64,000 nt of DNA from Isoetes taiwanensis (Eukaryota > Streptophyta > Lycopodiopsida > Isoetales > Isoetaceae), in NCBI GenBank assembly GCA_021234155.1, contig JAJEKV010000005.1, positions 24,999,584-25,063,583 of the forward strand, read 5' to 3'. Every line of letters starts with the position of its first letter. Within the stretch, counting starts at the first letter, position 1. This document shows positions 56,164-64,000 of this stretch, piece after piece. The notes under the pieces are model-generated. The model did not search any database. It was not told the origin of the DNA and saw only the letters and a program-made list of their open reading frames with translations. Made by a program: the position numbers and the translations under genes.

Positions 56164-57454
56164 CCTATCCTCTTGCACGTGTGAGCAATCATCCCTATGG
56201 TCATTGGGCTACAATCTTCTTTAAGTATTTTATGGGTAAAAGTCTTCGAATCATTGGCCAAGCTTTTAAAAATGGCCGAATGATTCGAATCATTGGCCAC
56301 GCGAATTATGCAAAAAATACAGCTGAAGAACCCTAGAACTGGAAATTCGGCTCGAATCATGCCTTCCCGCGCTCCATTCTCTCTGAGACCACCCTATTCT
56401 TGGATTCCGGAACTTAAGCAATAGAATAAGCCTAAATTTACTACCTAAAATCACTGAAACTGAGATTCGAAACTATATACAGGGGAAACACAACCTCGAC
56501 ATTTTTTGAAGGCCTAGAAGTACTCAGATCCTACATTGATCATTGCTGAGCAAGATCTGAACGATCCTTGAAGTTCCTGAGCTCTCCTCAATTGGATTTA
56601 CAAGATCTAGTTGACATTACTTTCAAAAAATTATCTATTGACTTGTGATGATTATTTTCCTGTGATTAAAGCTATGAAGCATCCTTATCTTCTGTTATCA
56701 TGATACATTTACCTTCATATCAATTTAAATTTATTGCCAAGTTGTCAAATCCATCTCTGGTATTTTTCTTAATAATTTTTGTCACAAAATATTCTACAGA
56801 AAATTTTCGTGTGTTTTCCAGTTCTTTTGGCCCACTTGCCAGCTATTCTTAGGACTTGTGTAAACCAAAGGAGTTGAAATCATCCAAAAATACCACGTCT
56901 AGCTCAAATTCAAAAAAATTGCTCTCGGTTTTGAACAGTTTTGACTGTTTTTGCCAAATCCAGCCACAAAAAATACGTTTACAAATCCAAATGGGAATTT
57001 GACCACTTGCCTTTCTTCTTTATCACCACTGCAACATATTTGCTTTGGAAATTCCCAAAAATATGCTTGGCAACTCTAAATCTCATTTTCTGATCATTGT
57101 TTTCCAAATTTGACCTCTATTGACCAAATTTTGACCACACTTTGAGCTCGAATATCTCATAAATTCTCTGACTTGGTCAGAGGCTTTACTGTTGGATACC
57201 TACAACTTTTTTGACCAAGTCTATAGTGCTTGACTCAAAAAATCAATCTACACCTCATCACCACATCTGTTTTGGCAAAGGTGTCAGTTTTTGGAAATGG
57301 AAAAGGTATAAAATTTCAAATTTTTGAGCTTGTCTTTAAATTTATCTTGCATAGACTGATCACCTTAAGTGATTTGGAGGTTCTAACCCCAATTTGAGTG
57401 AAAACTTAAATTGGTTCCTTGTGGTTGACCTTTAAGCCAGGTTTAGGGTCAACA
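56164..57454 (+). repeat. Tat-like LTR, 3' part (5' LTR of E4)
   Basis: It resumes the LTR broken at 43279 and runs to GGTCAACA. With 42689-43279 it gives about 1.88 kb, close to the 1958-1970 bp of the related LTRs. It is followed by a one-mismatch form of the primer-binding site (57458-57474) and the E4 gag. Confidence 0.88.
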
Positions 57455-57497
57455 TTTTGAAGGTTCTACCGAGATTCTACCTGGATTTCGAGAACTC

Positions 57498-58199
57498 ATG
57501 GCTCCAAAACAGAAATTTCCAGCAGAGCAAGAACTAATGGAAGATCAGGAGACTTCAGAACTCTGTAGAGATAGATCTCTTCCCCCAAATTTCTCAGCTG
57601 GACTACTTCAGAGTTTGCCTTATCAGTTTGAGTTGAATGTGCCTACTCCATTACCTACTTTTGATTCTAGCATGAGTGCTAATACTTTTCTGAGGATTTT
57701 TGAAGATTACTACAGGGATTATGGCTTCAAGAAAGGATGCAAGTTCTCACAATTTGAAAAGTGTTTTAAAGAGGAAAGTGAAGCTGGTGCTTGGCTGACA
57801 TATGAGAAGCTGATGGGAACCACTTCTTGGGATGACCTTGTCACCAAGTTTTTAGATAGGTTTGGAAAGCTTGCTGCTCCTAAGGATCTTGTTAATGAAT
57901 TGCAAAATTTCTCTATTTATGCAGGTGAAAGTGTTAGTCAATACAAAGAAAGATTCATCACCTTCATGAATAGATATCAGAAAGGCCAAGTTATTGTCCC
58001 CACGCTCTTTTTGGTGTCTTCTTTCATCAAAGGCTTATCTTCTAGACCAGAAATTCATAGAAAACTTATCAAGATTCAAGCTGCAGAAGGTTTTGATTCC
58101 ATCTACAAAGTTTTTGCCAAGACTACTGAATTGACTAAAATGCTTTCTATCCTACCTGAAAAACACCATAGCTTTCATCATGATCCCTTTTACCCCGAT
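57498..58199 (+). pseudogene. E4 gag, N-terminal part
   Basis: An ATG (MAPKQKF) lies about 30 bp after the primer-binding site. Gag motifs: LPTFDSSMSANTFLRIFEDY, GAWLTYEKLMGTTSWDDLV, SVSQYKERFITFMNRYQ, FIKGLSSRPEIHRKL. The frame is fully open until the MITE at 58200, which causes premature termination after DPFYPD. The remaining gag codons resume at 58885 in the same reading sense. Confidence 0.9.
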
Positions 58200-58876
58200 C
58201 AGGGTAGCCCTTAAGGACGAAAGTTCGCCAAAAGGCTATATTTAAGGGTATCGAGAAATTTTGACGCTATGGTTTAGTAGGATCCGTTATAGATGAGAAA
58301 AATAAAATTAGCCAACTTTTCTACAAACAAAGCTCACTCCACTTGAAAATTCGCCACATCCACTAGGCGTCATAATTATGGATTCGCCTTATTCTCTACC
58401 CTCATTTTCGAAGATTTCTTAAGGAATCGCCTAATATTCTAGGCTTTCTTCGTAATCCAATCTAGTCTCCATATCCATCTAGGTACATATGATAATTTTA
58501 AGACTTATTTTTGTAGCTATTGTCTTTCAAATACTTCTAAGGATGCATCGGAGAGCATTTTTTTACAAACCCCCTTTTAATAGATTCGTTTTATCTACAA
58601 GGATAAGCCACGTTCTCATTTCCAAAGGTTAAGTTGTGGTTTTGCATCATGCAACTATAGTTATAATGTGTTTGTGTCCTTGATTGCCGGTGAATCAAAT
58701 TTCACCACAGAAATTGCACTTGGAAAATAAAGACACTTAAATCTGATTCGCCTATATTTCTATAAAAAAAATTCATGTCTAGAAAACATTCGCCAGCATA
58801 ACTAATCTTGCAACTCTATTATTCGCCCGACCTTCTAAATTATGCTTAGACAAATTTATCCTTAAGGGCAACCCTG
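58200..58876. mobile_element. hAT-type MITE, 677 bp, 8-bp target duplication
   Basis: Terminal inverted repeats CAGGGTAGCCCTTAAGGA and TCCTTAAGGGCAACCCTG (one mismatch over 18) are flanked by ACCCCGAT at 58192-58199 and 58877-58884. The 8-bp duplication and CAGGG ends are typical of the hAT superfamily. The interior is AT-rich and has no transposase. The empty site is visible in E3 at 46612-46619. Confidence 0.92.
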
Positions 58877-58884
58877 ACCCCGAT

Positions 58885-59523
58885 GCCACTGATGGCCCTT
58901 ATGAACCTCACCATTCTGTTCCTATCTATGCTGTGCATAAAGAAAAGAAAAAAACCAAAGATGAAGAGGCTGATTCTCAAATTTCAGAGGTCAAAGCTGA
59001 TTTGACAAAGGTAACTGAGGCTTTAGCAGAAGTAACTAAGCAACTTGTGGAGCTCAAAGCAAGCAGAACAGGTAGAACTTATTCTGAATGTATTCATTGT
59101 AATAGAACTTCACATCCAGCTAATATTTGTTATTGGCAAATATGTCCTAAATGTAAAAAGAAAGGTCATTTTGGTAGGGAATGTCCAGTTTGTGCTTTTT
59201 GCAAGGAGATTGGTCATACTGACCTTAGGTGCTCTGTCAATAAATATTTTGCCAAGCAAGAGAGGGAGAAGAAACCTGAGGCAACTCCACATGTAAGGTT
59301 TGATGAATCTACTAGTTCTATAAGGTTTGTGCAGGCTACAGAAATGCCAAAGACTGAGGAAGTGATGGTGGTACAAACCAGGAGTATGGGGGATACCTAT
59401 AGACCTGCTGAGCCTAACAAATTTGTTCCAGAGCATTCCAGGAAATCAACATTGCCACTACCCCCCTGTCATGGAAGCTCCTCCCCAAGAAATAGCTCCA
59501 CCTCCTTAACAAAAGTATGGTAA
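58885..59523 (+). pseudogene. E4 gag, C-terminal part with three zinc knuckles
   Basis: A Lys/Glu-rich coiled-coil-like stretch (EVKADLTKVTEALAEVTKQL) is followed by three adjacent CCHC knuckles: CIHCNRTSHPANIC, CPKCKKKGHFGREC and CAFCKEIGHTDLRC (about 59092-59235). The C-terminal tail is Pro/Ser-rich. A one-base shift near 59460 puts the last codons out of frame, and in the protease frame a TAA lies at about 59507, so gag and protease are no longer joined. Confidence 0.88.
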
Positions 59524-59545
59524 GAAAGATCAAGATCTTGATGAG

Positions 59546-60648
59546 TTGGATGTTTTACTGAAAAATTCCAAAGTAAGTGTGGATTTATTTACCTTATTAA
59601 AAATTGCACCTGGTTATAGGAAAAAGTTATTACAACAAACTACTTTTAGTGAGGCAGTGGCTTGTGTAGGTGTTGCAAATGCTACTAATCTTATTTTGGC
59701 TCAAAATGAAGAAGACCCAGGTGCATTTATGTGTTCAGCCACTCTAGGAGGTTATTCTTTTTCCAATGTGTTGTTGGATGGGGGTTCACCTCTAAATATC
59801 ATGCCTTATCATGTTATGAAAACATGTGGGCTTGAGATAGATAAAAGATCATCTGTTTTGTTAAAATCCTTTTCTAATGCTAAAATAGCACCAGTTGGAA
59901 TTGTGACCAAAGTTCCTGTTAATACTGAAGGCATTGTTGTAGCTGCCAAATTTGTTGTTGTTGCTTTTGAAGATTTAGGAGAAGATGCAGATATATATGA
60001 TCTCTTGCTAGGGAGAAGGTGGATGGCCACAGTTGATGCTAGGCCAATCTGGTCTGAGGGGAGATGCACCATTTCAAATGGCACTCAAGTAGCTACAATT
60101 TACAACCAGGATGGTTCTTATGGCTTCAGGGAAGAGGTACACTTTATTAAAGAAATGCTTATAGAAGAGCCCCTAGGATCTTATAGTTTAGCAACCCCTA
60201 GCACAAAGAAGACTGATCTGATTCCTTTGATTAGAGAGTGTGCACTACCTTTTGAGAATGGGAAAGAAGGGTGTTTATGGTTTGATGGAGGGATTTCAAA
60301 GAAACTAAATGTAGCTTCATCTGCAGCTATACTGAAGGATACCTCCAATAAACTCTTGGCTAAGGTGGGAAGGATTTTCCCCAAATAACTTCTAATGTAG
60401 CAGAGTACAAGGCTTTGATTGCAGGTCTTCAAGAAGCTAAGGCTATGGATATTTCAATCATACACATCTATGGAGATTCTCAGTTAGTTTGCAGACAGGT
60501 TAGTGGTGAGTATCAGGCCAAGAATACTGACATGGAATCCTTGAGAAATCAGGTAATGGGAATGCTTGCTTACTTTACTTCTTGGAAAATTACTCATATT
60601 CCAAGGGAGCAGAATTGGGAAGCTGATGCTTTGTGCAGAGACATTTAA
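59546..60648 (+). pseudogene. E4 protease and pre-RT RNase H
   Basis: Counting from 59546: a conserved pre-protease block (residues 1-35), protease with VLLDGGSPLNIMP (D78) and YDLLLGRRWM (about 151-160), and RNase H from about 242 with WFDGGISKK (D246). One base is missing near 60382; the frame then gives VAEYKALIAGL, YGDSQLVCRQ and WEADALC to 60648. All four RNase H catalytic acids are present. The domain is of the AEY...GDS...ADAL type seen in stand-alone RNases H, unlike the RNase H after RT. The spacing suggests one polyprotein gag-PR-RNH-RT-IN before the indels. Confidence 0.88.
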
Positions 60649-63542
60649 TGACTTATTTATCTGAAATAGCTATCCCAGAGGAAGATCTTGATGAGGACGA
60701 GGCTAAGGAATTCTGTCCTATATTAGTTATAAATGCATCACAAAAAGAAGCAACCAATGAGGTTATAATCAATAAAAATGGCCAGCAAAGAACTCTGTTT
60801 GTGGGAGATCTCTTTGACACACAAAACAAGGAAGAAATTACCAAATTCTTTGAAGAAAGAAGTGGTGTGTTTGCTTGGGATTATTCTGAGCTCATTGGTA
60901 TCAAGGAAGAGGTATGTCAATTTGAAATTAAAATTAAAGAAGGGTGTAAACCTGTTTTCCAGAAGTTAAGGAGGATCAATGCTTCACTTTTAGATCTAGT
61001 CAAGGAAGAGTTGCATAAAATGTTGGATGCAGGTGTTATTGTGGAAATTATTAATCCTGAATGGGTGTCATGCATTGTTCCAGTGGAGAAAAAGAATGGT
61101 GCTTTGAGAATTTGTATAGATTATCGAGACTTGAATAAAGCCACCATAAAAGATTGTTATCCTTTACCTTTTTTAGAGGAAATTCTATATGCTGTTGCAG
61201 GGAAGGACATGTACTCATTTTTGGATGGTTTTTTAGGGTTTAATCAGATCAGCATCAAAGAGGAGGATCAGCCAAAGACTTCATTTATCACTCCTTGGGG
61301 TACATATGCTATGAAGAGAATGCCATTTGGCCTAATGAATGCCCTAGCCACTTTTCAAAGAGCAATGGATGTTATTTTCAAAACCATGTCTGCTGAGGAG
61401 TTTAGGGTGTACTTAGATGATCTTTGTTTGGGTTCTCATTCTACTAACCATGTGGAATTACTTGCAAAAATTTGCTCTTTGTGCAGGACTTCAGGAGTTA
61501 ATCTAAATCCAAAAAAATGTATCTTTTTTGCATCTAAAGGGCAGCTCTTAGGACATGAAGTATCCAGCCAGGGCATTCAAGTTGCTCAGGATAAGATTGA
61601 AGCTCTCAAAAAGCTAGCACCTCCCAAGAATCTGAAACAGGTTAAGAGTTTTATTGGTATGACGAGTTTTCTTAGAATGTATATCCCAAATTTTGCTCAT
61701 ATCTTAAGTCCCATTTCTAAGCTGACCAGAGTAGGTAAATTTTCTAAATCTGAAAGTAAGCACATACCTATTACATGGACTTTAGAATGCCAAGAGGCTT
61801 TTGACTTTCTCATTTCATCTATATGTGAAGCTACTCTTTTGAAAAAACCAGATATGAGCATGCCATATGAAGTTTATATTACTGTTACTAAAAAAGCCAT
61901 AGATTTAGCCATTCTACAGGACAAGCATACTATAGTTTTTGCAAGCAAACAATGGTCTGCTCTTGAAGAAAGGTACACCAGAATAGAAAAAAGTGTTGCT
62001 GCCCTCATGTTTCTTATTAATAGACAAGGACATTTGCTTCTGAAGAGCCAAGTTCAAGTTCATATGAAGCAAAACCCAATGGGCTTATTATTTGGTAAAG
62101 CAACTAATAAACCAAAAATCCAGAGGTGGGCTTGTAAGTTGCAAAGTTATGATATTTCTGTAAAAGAGTTACATTTGACACGAAATCCTAGCCTCTACTT
62201 GCCTTATATATTTTTTGATCATGAAGATGAATTGAATTCACTTGCAGTAGCACACTTAAAAGTAACTCAAGGAGGTCAAGCCAAAGGAGGATGGCAGCAA
62301 CCTATTAGAGATTTTTTACAACATGGGATCATCTCTCCAAGCTTCACTCCAAGTCAGAAAAGAAGACTCAAGGACAAGTGTAGACAATTCAAGCTGATAG
62401 ACAATGTCTTGTGCAAAGTTAACAGGGATGGAATCTTGCTGAGATGTGTAAGTGAAGAAGAATCTGCCTTGATTATTAGGGAGATGCATAAAGGTATCTG
62501 TGGAGGACATTTTGCTGGGGATACCACTGCAAAAAAGATTCTCAGGTCTGGATATTATTGGCCTACTGTTTTTAGAGATTGCTATGAGGTCATAAAAACT
62601 TGCCATCAATGTCAAATTTTTTATAAGAGAATTTTATTGCCAGCTGCCTTGAATCCTATCATATCTCCAGGACCCTTTCAAATTTGGGGACTAGATTATA
62701 TTGGTCCCATTAATCCTTCTTCTATAGGTCAACATCAGCATATTATTGTGGCCACAGATTATTTTACTAAGTGGGCAGAGGCTATACCTTTGAGGCAAGC
62801 TAATGCCTTCACAACTGCAAGGTTTTTACATGAATTTGTTTGCTCCAGATTTGGTATTCCTTTCCAGATACATTCTGATAGAGGTACCCCCTTTGTTAAT
62901 GAAGTCATTACTAATCTGTTGAGCATTTTGAAGGTCAAGCATACCAAAAGTTCTTCATATTATCCTCAGGGTAATGGACAAGCTGAAGCTACTAACAAAG
63001 TGTTGAAAAATATCTTGCAGAAGACAGTTGAGATTAACAAAAAGGATTGGCATATCAAAATAGTGGATGCACTTTGGGCTTATAGAGTCACTATCAAGAC
63101 AGCTACAAATCATACACCTTTCAATTTGGTCTATGGCATAGAAGCAGTTCTACCAGTAGAACTTGAGTTACGTTCCTTGAGATTAGCTCATAAATTGTGC
63201 TTCCCTTTTGAACATGCCTTGCAGGAAAGATTGGACGCCCTGCTACATTTAGATGAGTACAGAATGGAAGCTGAAAACACTAATTTGCTGAAAAAAGCCA
63301 AAGATCTGGCTGCATTCAAGGCTGCACACAAAATACAAGGCACCTTTAAGAAAGGAGAACTTGTTCTCAAATGGAACAAGTCAAAGGAAGACTCAGCTGG
63401 CAAATTTGACAATATTTGGGAAGGACCCTTTGTAGTGTTGGAGCCTGCAGGTACTAATTCTTATTGGTTACAAGAGGTTGCTTCAGGTATGCCACTGCCA
63501 AATCCTATCAATATCCTGCACCTAAAAAGGTATTGGGACTAG
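60633..63542 (+). CDS. E4 reverse transcriptase, degenerate RNase H and integrase (969 codons, uninterrupted)
   Basis: RT residues about 95-400: first Asp at 198 (YSFLDGF), MPFGLMNA, and YLDDLC with D262-D263. RT-linked RNase H at about 411-515: YITVTKKAIDLAI, RIEKSVAALMFL and VQVHMKQNPM show three of the four acids replaced and the final ADAL block absent. Integrase: H619, H626, C657, C660 form the zinc finger; D688, D749 and E785 form a D,D-35-E core; a GPF module and NILHLKRYWD end the protein. No chromodomain. The frame is open throughout, but an upstream indel near 60630 separates it from the RNase H, so the start shown is only where the frame opens. Confidence 0.92.
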   Translation: MQRHLMTYLSEIAIPEEDLDEDEAKEFCPILVINASQKEATNEVIINKNGQQRTLFVGDLFDTQNKEEITKFFEERSGVFAWDYSELIGIKEEVCQFEIKIKEGCKPVFQKLRRINASLLDLVKEELHKMLDAGVIVEIINPEWVSCIVPVEKKNGALRICIDYRDLNKATIKDCYPLPFLEEILYAVAGKDMYSFLDGFLGFNQISIKEEDQPKTSFITPWGTYAMKRMPFGLMNALATFQRAMDVIFKTMSAEEFRVYLDDLCLGSHSTNHVELLAKICSLCRTSGVNLNPKKCIFFASKGQLLGHEVSSQGIQVAQDKIEALKKLAPPKNLKQVKSFIGMTSFLRMYIPNFAHILSPISKLTRVGKFSKSESKHIPITWTLECQEAFDFLISSICEATLLKKPDMSMPYEVYITVTKKAIDLAILQDKHTIVFASKQWSALEERYTRIEKSVAALMFLINRQGHLLLKSQVQVHMKQNPMGLLFGKATNKPKIQRWACKLQSYDISVKELHLTRNPSLYLPYIFFDHEDELNSLAVAHLKVTQGGQAKGGWQQPIRDFLQHGIISPSFTPSQKRRLKDKCRQFKLIDNVLCKVNRDGILLRCVSEEESALIIREMHKGICGGHFAGDTTAKKILRSGYYWPTVFRDCYEVIKTCHQCQIFYKRILLPAALNPIISPGPFQIWGLDYIGPINPSSIGQHQHIIVATDYFTKWAEAIPLRQANAFTTARFLHEFVCSRFGIPFQIHSDRGTPFVNEVITNLLSILKVKHTKSSSYYPQGNGQAEATNKVLKNILQKTVEINKKDWHIKIVDALWAYRVTIKTATNHTPFNLVYGIEAVLPVELELRSLRLAHKLCFPFEHALQERLDALLHLDEYRMEAENTNLLKKAKDLAAFKAAHKIQGTFKKGELVLKWNKSKEDSAGKFDNIWEGPFVVLEPAGTNSYWLQEVASGMPLPNPINILHLKRYWD

Positions 63543-64000
63543 CATGCTTGCTTGTCCCTCTTTTTACATTAAAAGCTTAGAGATTTATAGTAGGTTTAAA
63601 GTAGTTAAATCAGTTTGACTTTTGAGCACATTGTTCCAGCAGTTAGGTCAGCTTGGTTTTGAGCACATTACTCTAATAGGATTGGTTTTATGTTTTAGGT
63701 TGATCTGACCAGATAAGAGTACACATGATCTCAAGAACAGGATTGATATTAATGATTACCAAGTGTCATATGCAGGAGCATCCTTCTTCCATTTTCTCAT
63801 CTGTCTTAGAATATTCCTACCATCCATTCAGCCTCTTATTCTTTTTTTTTCATACCTTAACAGCACTCTGCAAAGTCACCTTTACCATCCAGCAGAGTTG
63901 CAAGGATCTGAGACTAATTGGTTTGTGTGTTTCCATGACAGATGCACTCTTCCTCCATTCTTTTTCATCTGTCACAAGTAGCCCTACCTTCCATGTAGAC
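63543..64000 (+). other. E4 3' untranslated region, truncated by window end
   Basis: Non-coding; homologous to 51281-52167 and, over the last 105 bp, almost identical to 42198-42303. The 3' LTR should follow about 385 bp beyond the window if spacing matches 42190-42688. Confidence 0.75.

Larger units (their letters stand above)
57455..64000 (+). mobile_element. E4: Tat-like element, best preserved pol, runs off the window
   Basis: Primer-binding site, gag (interrupted by a MITE), protease, RNase H, RT, degenerate RNase H and integrase in a nearly intact state, followed by 3' untranslated sequence up to the window end. The 3' LTR lies outside. Lesions: the MITE, an indel and stop near 59460-59510, one missing base near 60382 and an indel near 60630. 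Confidence 0.92.

Overview
The window is plant nuclear DNA made mostly of nested retrotransposons. It holds one recognisable host gene, a methylesterase-like alpha/beta hydrolase at 39209-40229 (minus), and one shattered host pseudogene of the PPR (pentatricopeptide repeat) family. The retroelement types (plant chromovirus, Tat-like Ty3/gypsy, Ty1/copia, L1-type LINE, hAT MITE), the PPR motifs, spliceosomal introns and very low gene density point to a large-genome land plant. A gymnosperm is my guess, but the sequence does not settle it.

Layout. 1-5285 (minus): a chromodomain Ty3/gypsy element (E0) with LTR/leader, gag, protease, RT, RNase H and integrase. 5286-6163: a dispersed repeat with a second copy at about 21440-22460. 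6164-10860 (plus): a 3'-truncated Tat-like element (E1). 11000-12092 and 16820-17848: two short non-autonomous relatives of E0 that keep its structured leader but have no pol. 12093-16660: mostly unassigned. 16661-36190: a PPR pseudogene cut into four pieces. The cuts are a leader-type element (16820-17848), a LINE with an exact 18-bp target duplication that now spans 17933-31172, and a gag-only LTR element (31375-35521). Inside the LINE lie a minus-strand Tat-like element (E2, 23113-29092, itself carrying a solo LTR with duplication GGAAG) and a copia 3' end. 36190-42180: tandem 0.4-kb repeats, three strong palindromes and the methylesterase-like gene. 42190-64000: a three-level nest. A Tat-like LTR (42689-57454) is split by an LTR-type element X (43280-56163, duplication CCTAT), which is split by a complete Tat-like element E3 (43895-54137, duplication GGCAG, 1970-bp LTRs). 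The outer LTR leads into element E4 (57455 to beyond the window end), whose gag carries a hAT MITE with an 8-bp duplication.

The most interesting system is the Tat-like family E1-E4. In every copy the order is gag with three zinc knuckles, protease, an intact second-type RNase H, RT, a catalytically degenerate original RNase H, then integrase. The extra RNase H lies before RT, whereas the dual-RNase-H Tat elements I know of carry it after the RT-linked RNase H. The second notable signal is the E0-type leader: several hairpins are kept, with compensatory base changes, in three divergent copies, two of which have lost all pol coding.
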